Assembly (NCBI GenBank): GCA_951799405.1
Contig: OX637343.1
Coordinates: forward strand, 10,084,524-10,148,523
Source of the DNA: Agapetus fuscipes
Taxonomy: Eukaryota > Arthropoda > Insecta > Trichoptera > Glossosomatidae
Direction of reading: 5' to 3'
Length of the DNA stretch: 64,000 nt
Below are positions 20,440 to 32,500 of the stretch, piece by piece. Within the stretch, counting starts at the first letter, position 1. Each line of letters starts with the position of its first letter. The notes beneath the pieces were generated by a model. The model searched no databases. It was not told the origin of the DNA and saw only the letters and a list, made by a program, of their open reading frames with translations. The position numbers and the translations under genes were made by a program.

Positions 20440-20800
20440 TTCTATCTAATCTAAATTGCAAAGATATGTAACATTGGGGATTCTCATTATATATGCATTC
20501 TCACAAGCAGACACGTAGGTTGTACGAATTCGCGCTTGCACATGCCGCATGGGAACCTACAACATAAAAACCCAAATCTCAAAAGGACGTAGGTTTAGGT
20601 CATTAGTCAATGGTTTAGGTACTAAGTTCGCTCTTACACACGCTGCGTTTGTCCTTAGATAATAAAAACAAGAACGTCAAATGAACATAAGCCCTGCAAC
20701 TTTTGCCGACCTTCCCTGAAACAGGGGTGAGATTGGCAAAGTGAACCATGTTTTGCGACATGGATGATCAGCCTTATACCAACCTATCTGTCAAGGGATA
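20440..20800 (+). repeat. IR-A copies, one partial and one full end
   Basis: A copy from TCTAATCTAAATTGCAAAGA to about 20590 is followed by the second half of another, ending CCAACCTATCTGTCAAGGGA. Confidence 0.68.
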
Positions 20801-21014
20801 TAACTAAATATTCGTTCGCAACCCGGCCGGGTGGCGACACGGACCTCATTATAAATAATATTTTAATTATTAAAAAGAACTGGATTACCTATTTCATCTT
20901 TGAAAAATTGTATGAGAATTGAACATCCGCTACCCACTAATATAAGGTATCAAAACCTGAACAGTATATAGGTATAAATTAATATTCATCCCCTAACAGA
21001 ATATTTTTATACAT

Positions 21015-21440
21015 TTTCACCAGTGTTTATTTGAGGTTTAGGTTTTTACTTGTACATACATACGTAAACGTGCAGCATGTATAAGCGCAAACTAACATAA
21101 TATGTTCTTTCTTATGTAGGTACCTACCTAGATATGAGCACGAAGAGGGACTCTTAAATATTGATGACTCTTAAATCTTTGCAACTTAGATTAAGTAGGT
21201 ACCTATAGATAACTGTTTTCATATAATATCTATAATCTAAGTAGGTACAATATAAGTAATTTGCAATGATTTATTCACCTTTAAGATTCATAATTAATGC
21301 ATGCCCACAAGCAGACAAGTATGCATGTGTAGGTACAAACAAAATAAAAAACCGAAATCTCAAATAAACATATTAAGTAATCCCTGCAACTCGTCTGGCC
21401 CTTTTCTGAAACAGGGGTGACATGGGCAAAGTGAAATAAT
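21015..21440. repeat. inverted pair of IR-A copies
   Basis: A minus-strand copy (21015-21195, ending GCAACTTAGATTAAGTAG) faces a plus-strand copy (21230-21440) across a 35-bp spacer. Confidence 0.65.
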
Positions 21441-22044
21441 AATTATGAAAAAATCTTACCTTTTTGTTTTTTTTTTAATTAAAATTTATTTAAAATATTG
21501 CACTTTATCGTATTTTTAATTGAAAAAAGAAAACACTTTTGATTGCACAAATTAAAAATACTTCTTTTGCAACAAATCTTATTATGCATCAGATGCATGC
21601 AGAAAACAATGCATTTAAAAATAAAATGCAACTTAAAAATAGCACCAAGATTGTCAACTGCTTTTTTGTAACAATACTGCACACGTAGATTGAGCAAAAA
21701 TATACATTTAAGCATTAAAAAACACCAAAATTTAATCAAAACACCGATTTGAGGTTATAATTTAGGGGTGAGAATTTTAAAAACGCATTTTTGTATGCGA
21801 AGACAAAATTACCATCGTCACGTCTCATCCAGTCGGAGTTTACTTCTCAAATGACAGACAGATGCAAGGAATAATATACGATGGATATTATGTACAGGTT
21901 AGTTAGATAATAGCGCATGTCCCTGTAAAAATAATAATATTATGTTGTTTCCGTATTCGAGTGTTTTGTTATACGTCCAACTGTCCTAGTAGATCTGTCA
22001 AATCTGTACTACGTCTTGATCTGTCAAATTTTATACGGTTTTCC

Positions 22045-22240
22045 TTGACTAAATAGGTTGGTATGAGGCAGGCCCCCAATGTTGTACAAACTTGGTTCAC
22101 TTTTACCAATGCTACTCTGTTTCAGGGAAGGCGGCAGGAGTTGCAAGGCTTATGTTGATGTGAGTTTTTATTTATTTTGAAAGTAAGTACCTACACGTCT
22201 GGCAGCATGTGCCAATACATCTTTGCAACTTTGATTATTA
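22045..22240 (-). repeat. IR-A copy
   Basis: Minus-strand copy from CCTTGACTAAATAGGTTGGT to CTTTGCAACTTTGATTAT. Confidence 0.7.
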
Positions 22241-22579
22241 TAGATAAGTTTCACCCCTGTTTCAGGGAAAGTCGACAAGAGTTACAGGGCTTATGCTCAT
22301 TTGAGATTTGAGACGCGAGTTGAGATACTCAAGCGCCTTTGTCGCGTCCAGTGGTACGCGCGACCTACATACTCTGCGCGCATGGAGCGTGATAGCTTCG
22401 ACACGGAACTTTTTATGACTCGCGCATAGGAGCGCACGTAAAACGCGTAATCTGGATGTAATATAAATTGAAACGCGCGAGTGCCTTCGCGCGTAAAACT
22501 CTCCATGACAGGCTCTAAACGCGAACTTATAAGTGTCTGCTTGTGGGCAAACACCTTATAAGTCAATTTGCAACGTAGA

Positions 22580-24035
22580 TTGTATATTACGTATAATAAT
22601 AAAATTTACACGATATAGGTAGGTACGCCTATTTTTTACTATAGATCCTTTTTCGGGCGCCAGTGTTGCTATAGATTCCTTGTTCGTATTCGAGACAAGA
22701 TCTATTTATAGATATTACTGCACAAAATATATATACTTTTCTAGATATACGTCTAAATTTTGCAATAGATCCCTTGTTCGTATATTAAAGCTGAAGGCAT
22801 TATTATCATTATGACTGCAGCGTCAAGTGACCTTGCTCTTGGAAAAATCGTTCGATTGGATCAGTGCTGCCATAGTGAGAGTTTTCCCCACTATTAGGGA
22901 AATAATATGCATTTAGGTATTTTATAAAATTTCACGATGACAGCACTGATTATGGAGAGCTGCCAATAGGGTATTTTCACATTTTTCTTTTTTTTGTGAT
23001 TTAAATTCTTTTATGCGTTATTAGCCCAAAACTTCTTGAATTCTAATTTTAGTTGTATTTTTAGCAAAGTTATAAGCATTTTAAAATCGATCTTTGAATT
23101 TTCGCGCCAAAACGCTACTAGATGAAATTTTCTCGCGTGACGTCACGGTCTTGTAAACATCGCCGTATCAACTGACAGCCCTCACATTAATGTCATTCAA
23201 GCATCGCTTTTTCATGTTTACACCATTGCGGATGTGTTTTTTCAAGAAGTTTGTGTGTTTCTTTAAGAACATATCATTTGTTTTTGTTGTTTTCATTTGT
23301 TTCTGTTGTCAACAACACAAGTTAACAGAGTATGGAATGTCAATAAAAGAACGTGACGTCAACATATGACGTCACATTACCCGAAATACAAGAAGCAGAT
23401 CTCACATCCGTTTAAAAACTTGTCCAAAAACCTATATTTTCTATTTTAACCCCTGGAGTGCCAGTGATTTTCTGGCATAGCAGTATTTCATGCGATTTTT
23501 GATCTTATTGCTGTGTAACAATTAAAGAAAAATGAAAAAAATCGCATTTAGTACTATGAGCGTAGATCCACGTTCGGGCGCTCGAGGGGTTAAATATAAA
23601 ATCGAAAAAAAATATTTTCGGCTTCAAATCAACATATTATTATTAGATTTTTCGAAATCTATCAAAATAATATACTTTTTATCATATTCCTCACTATTGC
23701 AAATACCCTATTACTGTCAAAGTTTGGTATCCTTTATTATATTACCCTTCGTCGTCGTCATTCGTCGTCGAGTTTCGATTTTCAAAATCAATGCCATCAC
23801 AGCAGATAAAACACATTCATGCTCTATAGCAAATTAATTTTTGTATATATGCTGCAATGCGGCGAGCTTACGCGTGTGTGTTTACAAATGTATGAAAACT
23901 TTTAGGAATTAATCTGTTTGTTCATACTAAAAATGTATGGAACAATATTGACATCTAGCGGCAAAACGTAAAAGTTTTTTTTACATTTTCTTTTATTTCA
24001 TGCAAATTAAAAATAAAAAAAAAGCCAAATAAAAA
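22580..24035. other. intergenic DNA with CRE palindromes and a piggyBac-like MITE
   Basis: No gene. It contains three TGACGTCA palindromes (23138, 23354, 23367) and the MITE at 23450. The GCGTGACGTCACGG context is GC-richer than the surroundings. Confidence 0.5.
23450..23589. mobile_element. piggyBac-like MITE
   Basis: A 140-bp element starts CCCCTGGAGTGCCAG and ends with the complement of CCCCTCGAGCGCCCG, flanked by TTAA (23446-23449, 23590-23593). CCC ends with TTAA target sites are the piggyBac signature. Confidence 0.75.
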
Positions 24036-24039
24036 TGGA

Positions 24040-24876
24040 TTTCAATCTGTAATCTAAGTTGCAAACATATATAACATTTGAGATTCATATTACATGCATT
24101 CTTACGAGCAGACATGTATAAGTTCTAATCTAATCTAATCTAAGCTGCAAAGATATATATCATTTAAGATTTATATTAAATGCATTCCCACAAGCAGATA
24201 TGTATAAGTTCCCGCTTACATATGCTACATGTGTACTTACAACATAACAGCCCATTCCAAATGAACATAAGCCCTGCAACTCTTGCCAACCTTCCCTGAA
24301 ACAAAGGTGAATTTGCAAAGTAAACCATTTTTTAAAGTATGGGTGGTCAGCCTCATACCAACCTATAAGTCAAGAAAATTATTTTGTGTATTTCTTTACA
24401 TAATCTAAGTTGCAAAGATACATACCATTTAAGATTCATATTAAATGCATTCCCACACGCAGACAGGTACAAGTTCACGCTTACAAATGCCCAATGTGGA
24501 CTTGCAAAATAAAAAAACTAATCTCAAATGAACATAAGCCCTGCAACTTTTGCCGACTTTTCCTCAAACAGAGATAAAATTTGCATGGTAAACCATTGCT
24601 TACAGTATGGGTGGTCAGCCACATACTAACCTTTTAGTCAAGGAAATTATTTTGTTTAGTTCTATAATCTAAGTTGCAAAGATACATACCAATCGAGATT
24701 CATATTAAATGCATTCCCACAAGCAGACATTTATAAGTTCACGCTTACACATAATGCATGTTGACTTACAACATAAAAACCCAATCTCAAATTAATATAA
24801 GCCCTGCAACTCTTGCCAATCTTCCCTGAAACACAGCTGAAATCTTCAAAGTGAACCATTTTTTAAACTATGGGTG
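24040..24876 (+). repeat. three to four tandem IR-A copies
   Basis: Successive copies start at about 24043 (partial), 24130, 24405 and 24662. Complete ones end CCAACCTATAAGTCAAG- or CTAACCTTTTAGTCAAGG-. Confidence 0.75.
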
Positions 24877-25364
24877 GTCGATTTTCTTTTACAAAGGCTG
24901 CATGTTTTTATTTTACATGTTTTCCGAATTTTAACGCGAGGAAACTATGCGCAATATACACATTCACCAAATGTTAAGGGGTTGGGCTGCGTAGCAGCCA
25001 GGGGCAACGCCCCTAGTTGGAATTTAATATGCCAATACAAAAAAAATCAAGATTTTTATTTTTACTCTTGAGTGGTTGGAATTGGTTTTATAATCACCAT
25101 CTGCCAAAATAATTAATTTTAATGAAAGTTTGTTACACTATGGCAAATAAACTTAAAAGGACTAAGAACTATAATTAAATGTTATTTATTACTAGCAGAC
25201 TGACCGTGCTGCGCACGGTTGTCTGCTAGGCCCTTCGGGCAGTGTAAGTCTGGCTTCGCAATAATTTTTCCTCACACCTCCTTCATAGTAATTAAATGCT
25301 TTAAGAAGTAATTTGAAAAAAAAATTGCGGTAAAAGGGTTATTTAGTTCTTTCATGTTCTGAGT

Positions 25365-27645
25365 ATCTTGTATGAAGCATGAGGTATGAGGCTGACCTCC
25401 CATACCTAAAAAAATGTTCACTGAACGAATGTTTCTCTGTTCCTGAAAAGGTCGGCAAAATTGCAGGGCTTATGGTCAAGAGAGGCTGAAATTTTTATTT
25501 GTAATTACACATGCAGCGTTTGTAAGGGCAACCTCACTCATGTCTGCTTGGGGGCATGCATTCAATATGAATTATAAAATGTATGTATGCAACTTAGATT
25601 TATATTCTAAAATTAAAAACATCAAGTGCCACAATTATATGTTAGCGTGAAAGAACATTTGCCAGCTTGTGGGTGTGCATTGTATTTGAATCATCAAAAC
25701 TCTTTTTGCAACTTAAGATTATAAATTAAGATAACCGTTGTTTAAGGATTTTTCAAACCCAAATTCCTTGACCTAAGGGTTAGTATGAGGCTTACCACCC
25801 ATATCGCATAAATGGGTTCACTTAACTAATGTTCCCCCTGTTTCTGAATAGGTCGGCAAAAGTTGCATGGCTTATGGTTATGAGAGGCTGAAATTTTTAT
25901 TTGTAATTACACATGCAGCATTTGTAAGCGCAAAGTCACTCATGTCTGCTTGGGGGCATGCATTGAATATGAATTATAAAATGTATGTATGCAACTTAGA
26001 TTTATATTCTAAAATTAAAAACATCAAGTGCCACAATTAAATGTTAGCGTGAAATGACATTTGCCAGTTTGTGGGCGTGCATTCAATTTGAATCATCAAA
26101 TAACTTTTTTTGCAACTTTAGATTATAAATTAAATTTAACATTGTTGAAGGATTTTTTAAACTCAAATCCTTGACGGATAGGTAAGTATGAGCTTGAATA
26201 CCCATATCGCAAAAAATGGTTCACTTGACAAATGTTCCCCCTGTTTTTGAAAAGGTTGGCAAAAGTTGCAGTGCTTATGTTCATTAGAGGCCTTAATTTT
26301 AATTTGTAAGTTAACATGCAGCATTTATAAGCGCGAACCCACTCATGTCTCCAGGGGGGCATGCATTGAATATGAATTATAAGAGTTATTGTATCTGTGC
26401 AACTTAGATTATATATTCTAATATTTAAAAAAAATCATGTGCCACAACTATATGTTAGCGTGAAATGACATTTGCCAGTTTGTGGGCGTGCATTCAATTT
26501 GAATCATCAAATAACTTTTTTTGCAACTTTAGATTATAAATTAAATTTAACGTTGTTGAAGGATTTTTCAAACTCAAATCCTTGACTTATAGGTAAGTAT
26601 GAGCCTGAATACCCATCTCGCAAAAAATGGTTCACTTGACAAATGTTCCCCCTGTTTTTGAAAAGGTTGGCAAAAGTTGCAGGGCTTATGTTCATTGGAG
26701 GCCTTAATTTTAATTTGTAAGTTCACATGCAGCATTTATAAGTGCGAACCCACTTGTGTCTCGAATATGAATTATTAAAGTTATTGTATCTGTGCAACTT
26801 AGATTATATATTCTAATATTAAAAAAAATCAAGCGCCACAACTATATGTTAGCGTGAAAGAACATTTGCCAGTTTGTGGGCGTGCATTCAATTTGAATCA
26901 TCAAATAACTTTTTTTGCAACTTTAGATTATAAATTAAATTTAACGTTGTTGAAGGATTTTTCAAACTCAAATCCTTGACGGATAGGGAAGTATGAGCCT
27001 GAATACCCATATCGAAAAAAATGGTTCACTTGACAAATGTTCCCCCTGTTTTTGAAAAGGTTGGCCAAAGTTGCAGGATTTATGTTCATTAGAGGCCTTA
27101 TTTTTAATTTGTAAGTTCACATGCAGCATTAATAAGCGCGTACCCACTCGTGTCTCCAGGGGGGCATGCATTGAATATGAATTATAAAAGTTATTGTATC
27201 TGTGCAACTTAGATTATATATTCTAATATTAAAAAAAAATCAAGCGCCACAACTATATTTTAGCGTGAAATGACATTTGCCAGTTTGTGGGCGTGCATTC
27301 AATTTGAATCATCAAATAACTTTTTTTGCAACTTTAGATTATAAATTAAGATTACCGTTGTTTAAGGATTTTTCAAACTCAAATTCCTTGACTTAAGGGT
27401 TAGTATGAGGTTTACCACCCATATCGCATAAATGGGTTCACTTAACAAATGTGTCCCCTGTTTCTGAAAAGGTCAGCAAAAGTTGCAGGGCTTATGGTCA
27501 TGAGAGGCTGAAATTTTTATTTGTAAATACACATGCAGCATTTGTAAGCGCAAACTCACTCGTGTCTCCGAAGAGGAGTGCATTGAATATGAATTATAAA
27601 TGTTAATGCGTCTATGCAACTTAGATTGTATATTGTAATAATACT
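25365..27645 (-). repeat. ~400-bp tandem array derived from IR-A
   Basis: About six head-to-tail units. CCTTGAC...GTATGAG starts recur at 25767, 26169, 26580, 26973 and 27387 (spacing 393-414 bp), with an earlier divergent unit from about 25365. Each unit joins an IR-A copy to a second segment containing TGCCAGTTTGTGGGCGTGCA and ends GCAACTTTAGATTATAAATT. Central units are more alike than the edge units. Confidence 0.82.
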
Positions 27646-27699
27646 TTAAAAAAATGAAATGCCGCAATAAGTACGGTTTCATATAAAAAGTTGACCTAA

Positions 27700-29050
27700 T
27701 CGATCGTCATTATTTCTAAAAAATACATGTTATAACTGGTTGAAGTATAATTTTGAAATAAATAAAGAATATAGGTAGGTACTCAACGGAATTCAACCGA
27801 AAAAGAATCGACTTGGCAATGGCAACGATGGCAACTTTGAAGTGCTGGCAATTTATTTGAAATTCGAATGTCAAAATGAGTTTTGTTTCTCGCATAGGTT
27901 TTACATAAAAAGGTGTTGTGATTGATCATGTTTATTTATTTAAAAAACAACAATTTAAAATCTACTAATGATGAGGAAGCACATCCCAAGTCCTGAACAA
28001 TATTTGTTGTGAATATGACGTGCATCTGTTCAGGAGTTCTTCAGTTTGAATGCCATTAACGCACAACTATTTTGTATGGGGAGGCCGTTGCATTTTATAT
28101 TATAGGGGGATTTGTATCCCTAAATTACTTATAGGTTCGTATGAGGCTGACCACCCATGCTGTAAAACCAATGTTCACTTTGCCAATGTCACCTGTTTCA
28201 GGGAAGGTTGGTAAAATTTGCAGGGCTTATGTTCATTTGAGGTTTGGTTATTAATTTGTAAGTACACATGCAGCACTGACGTGTGCGTTACTTACTGTTT
28301 GCGAGCATGCATTTACTATAGCCAACTATAACTATATCTTGGAAACTTAGATTGTAGTGTTTTTACCTGTTGAAGGAATATCAGTTTTTCATGTCTTGCA
28401 AAGTTGAATAGGCTGTTTGGTATCAATAGTAGGAATCAAACCCAAGGCTCTTGATTTGTAAGTGAAGCGCTAACAGCCGAGTTATTGAAAATTTCACAGA
28501 CAAAAATGGAATAAAAAAGACATTTAAGTATAAGATTCTTTATTTTAAATTAGTTTTCTTACATGATTTAAAAATCTAAAAAATATATTTTTTACTGAAT
28601 TTAAGTAAAATACTAGTTTCAAAATTCAATGCAATGTAAAAAAAAACATAAAGAATTGTCATTTCATAATACTTGTGAAACAAAGAACCAAGAAAACGAC
28701 AAAATTTTATTAGTTTATTTTCTTCTATAATTTTCTACACATTTAATATGTAATTTGTCATTTTTATCTATAAGTAATTAAAACTAATATTTACAAAGGA
28801 AAAATTAAAATAAAACTTAAAAAACGGAATAAACCTATACATGATTTGTTTGTTTTACAAGAGTAGAATATACTTATTTAAAAAATGTATAAATATAGTA
28901 AAATTAAATAAAATTATTAAGTAGGTGTATAGAGTACATTTAAACATGTAAAAATATTATATTATTAGGAAATATAAAACTAAACTTATGGATATGCGTT
29001 TGTAAATAAAAAGGTTTGGTGCTAAAAAAACAGTTCCGCATTAAAACAAA
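27700..29050. other. intergenic AT-rich DNA downstream of MED12
   Basis: One IR-A copy (28120-28355). The rest is AT-rich, with no frame or repeat I can name. Confidence 0.45.
28120..28355 (-). repeat. IR-A copy
   Basis: Minus-strand copy with TATAGGTTCGTATGAGGCTG at the start and GGAAACTTAGATTGTAG at the end. Confidence 0.68.
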
Positions 29051-29059
29051 TTTGAGATT

Positions 29060-29393
29060 TTTATTTCAATAAGGATTAATGGAATTCCAATTCAAACTAA
29101 AGCTAGTTTAATTTGTAGGAAAAAATGCTTGAATTCCGCTTGAAACCAATTTGAATTCCGTCATTTATATTGTTCAGTTGGCAGACTAAAAGGATTTCAA
29201 ATAATAATACTTCATAATTCAGTTTCCAAAATCGATTAATAAAATAGACATAGATGACGTACGTCTGTTTTTTCCCACAGTTACAAATGTAACATGAAAT
29301 GGAATAATAGGTACTCATATAAATGATTGAATTCCACGTGCTTATGCATTACAGTTATAATTATTATCGCATTCCGCTTGAAGTACTCTGTTT
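29060..29393 (-). other. probable MED12 3' UTR
   Basis: AT-rich sequence after the MED12 stop. The first clear AATAAA on the minus strand is at 29060-29065, about 330 bp downstream. The true poly(A) site is not visible from sequence alone. Confidence 0.4.
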
Positions 29394-29552
29394 TCAGTAC
29401 TGAGGAGGTGGTTGGTACTGCCTGGGCAGCATCATGCCGGCTGACTGGTTCCCCTGCTGCTGCTGTTGCTGCTGTTGCTGCTGCTGCTGTTGCTGCATGA
29501 CCAGCATTTGCTGTCGGTGCAGCAACTGCTGTGTGCGCTGCTGACTTACTTG
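29394..29552 (-). CDS. MED12: MED12 terminal exon (poly-Gln tail, stop codon)
   Basis: Encodes [19 protein letters not shown], 14 consecutive Gln (mixed CAG/CAA), then [19 protein letters not shown] and TGA at 29394-29396. Acceptor TCTGCAG. The mixed Gln codons make repeat-length instability less likely than in a pure CAG tract. Confidence 0.9.
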   Translation of the reverse strand, partial: QVSQQRTQQLLHRQQMLVMQQQQQQQQQQQQQQGNQSAGMMLPRQYQPPPQY

Positions 29553-32500
29553 CTGCAGAATAAACGGTAACAGAATAAGAGTCGGTACATAATATTCAGT
29601 CTGGTCGATAGTTCAGTTGGTAGAATGGGACATGGGACCCCTTCAAAGACTATATTCTGTCAAAAAAACAGAATCCCTATCTTATCTTGTTCTTCTACAA
29701 AAGGTAGGGAACAACTAAGTTATCAAAAATTGACTGAAGCATTCAATACAGAAAATAAGAACAGTTACAAGTAACATTTCAAATTCAACTTATATTTATA
29801 AAAGTTTATGTCATCTAGGGGTCCGTTTTGAAACTAATTATGCACAAAGGTTTGTTCCAGTTAGGCATGCTACATGGAGTCAAATTATTGTTTTATTTTC
29901 CTAATACTGAATGAGGGATGAATACAACATGGCTGCGTAAAGTGTCGGAAGACTTGTGTTAATACACGTACCTGTTGGAATTGTTGATTCTGTTGGTTTG
30001 GCATGGATGGCCCCCGGTAAGGAGGCGCTGGGCCCCCCATACCACTCATACCAACATTCCCTCCCTGAAACATACACCAAAAGATAAGTTTTCTGTAAGT
30101 GACTATCGGAGGACCTTCAAAACCAAAATAAATATACTTATGTTAAATCAGTTTGAGAGCATTTTCATCAAACATATGGAGTTGAGGAAGTACAAAAAAT
30201 CATTTGGTTATTGCAATTTTGTGAAGTTTGAGATAATTTGAGATAATCTTTCTTGATCATACAAAGTTGGAGAAAATAAATATCTTGGTTGGCGAAGAAA
30301 GTAGGAGATACTAAGAAATATTTGATCCCATAAATTTTGAGAAGGCTGGGAAAATCTCTGAGGAATTGTATATTAGAAAATTTGCAATTTTGTCAACCAT
30401 GGCAATTTGAAAAAATTGTTAAGATAGTAATTCATATGCAGATAAGGCCGAGACAATCTTAAATGCCATTAAAGGAAGTTGGAAATTAAAGAGTGTGGTG
30501 GGAAGATGGGATTAAGAGAGATATCACACTGCGGAAAGTGGAGCCAGAGTGTTTGGTGAGTGTGCTTTTGCAATGGCGGCTTGAAGCGCTACCTGTAGTT
30601 TGAGAGATTGCATACAGCAGTGTCACTTCAAGAGACATCTCAAGACTGATCTATTCACTAAAGCTTTTAAGGCGCTCTTGGAGTGACAATGTCACAAAAT
30701 GGCACCAACAAAAGAAGTTAACTAATTCATAATAACCTAGCTTCTTTAAGTCGCAAGTTGGAAGACGGCTTCAGAGAACAGGAGGAGTTGGAGACGCTGC
30801 TCTTGAGAAGTCAGATTTGAGCTGCAGGGTCAATAGAGAGAGGAATTTGGAGATAAATTAATCACTCTTGTCTTACGGACACTTTAAGTTGTAATGACAA
30901 AATTATTGAGGGAGCTAAGCTGATTGTAGGTTAAGAATGATTTGAGTGATTTTACCTGCATATACTGTGGCCTTGCGCCTTGTCTCTGCTGCGACAGATA
31001 ACCGTCGGGACCACCGCGACCACCCATCATACCCTGGATATACAACATCACATGAGTTTAAAGGGAATTGTGAGGAGTCCTACCCATAGATACATATGAA
31101 TAATAGTAAACTTGGGGGTGCCCCAAGGCTCAGTGCTAGGTCCATTATTGTTTAACTTTTTTACCAATTACTAATGATAGTACATTATTATTTTATCATC
31201 TTTACATATTTTATGCAAAACTGTAATTAATCAGAAGAGTTCCATTTTCAGCAGCATTTATTATTGCTGAGTTGAAATATATAATAAATGTGGAAGATTC
31301 TTCATCTTTACTGGTAAGCTTGATTGATTTTTTTCAAGGAGTACCACAGGGATCTTATCTCGGACCAATATTGTTTAAGTTATATGTAACTGTGCATCAG
31401 TTACCTGCTGGAATGCCTGTTGATTTGGGAAACCTCCCATTCCCCCTCCTTGTCCCTGGCCACCCATACCGCCTGCTTGCCCCGACATGGATACCATCCC
31501 GCCCATTTGTCCCTGTCCCATTTGGTTGACACCTTGTCCCATTGCGTTGACTCCTTGTCCCATAGCTAATCAAAAAAAGATAATTAATATAAAAAAGCGT
31601 TAAAGGTATATAATTGAAAGCTATGTAAGAAGGGGCAGTGCTTATACCTCCTTGTCCCATCTGGCCTTGTCCCATCTGTCCCTGCCCCATTTGTCCCATG
31701 GACTGTCCCATTTGGTTGACGCCCTGTCCCATGGCATTGACGCCTTGTCCCATAGAGTTGACTCCCTGTCCAATTTGATTGACAGACTGCCCCATTTGAT
31801 TCATCTGGTTCATCTGATTGACACCTTGGCCCATTTGATTGACGCCCTGTCCCATTTGGTTGACTCCTTGTCCCATACCCTGAAAACAACAAATATGCCC
31901 ATGAAATCAAATAAGGATGATTTTAACTATTTTTGACTTTATCAGATAAAAATTTAAAACAAACCTGTCCCATTCCTTGACCCATTTGTGCCATCTGTTG
32001 AGCCATGGAGCCACCCTGTTGTCCCATTGGTCCACCTTGTTGGGACGCCTGCATCATCTGTTGTCCCGCATAGCCGGATGTTCCATATCCTTGGCCCATT
32101 CCTCCATACTGCTGACCACCAAACATCACCTGATTACCCTGCCCAGATCCTATAGCGCCCATTTGCCCCATTTGGCCACCCATTTGTCCTGGGCCCATTT
32201 GTCCACCCATTTGACCAGGCCCCATTTGCCCGGCACCCATCTGACCAGGACCCATTTGTCCGGGTCCCATCTGACCTGGTGCCATTTGGCCTGGACCCAT
32301 TTGTCCAGGTCCCATTTGATTTGACCCCATTTGTCCTGGACCCATTTGACCAGGGCCCATTTGTCCAGCTGCTCCCATTTGCCCCATGCCGCCCATTTGA
32401 CCCATCTGACCACCCATTTGGCCCATTTGGCTGCCCATCTGTCCCATTTGACCTCTGCAATAAAAAAACACTCAAAATATATTTCAAATCACATTAACAA

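Noticed and set aside
22862..22960. Short inverted repeat CAGTGCTG ... CAGCACTG as a transposon
   Set aside because: The arms are only 8-14 bp, with no convincing target duplication.
25365..27645. CRISPR-like regular repeats
   Set aside because: The units are ~400 bp with no short repeat/spacer pattern, and the DNA is eukaryotic.
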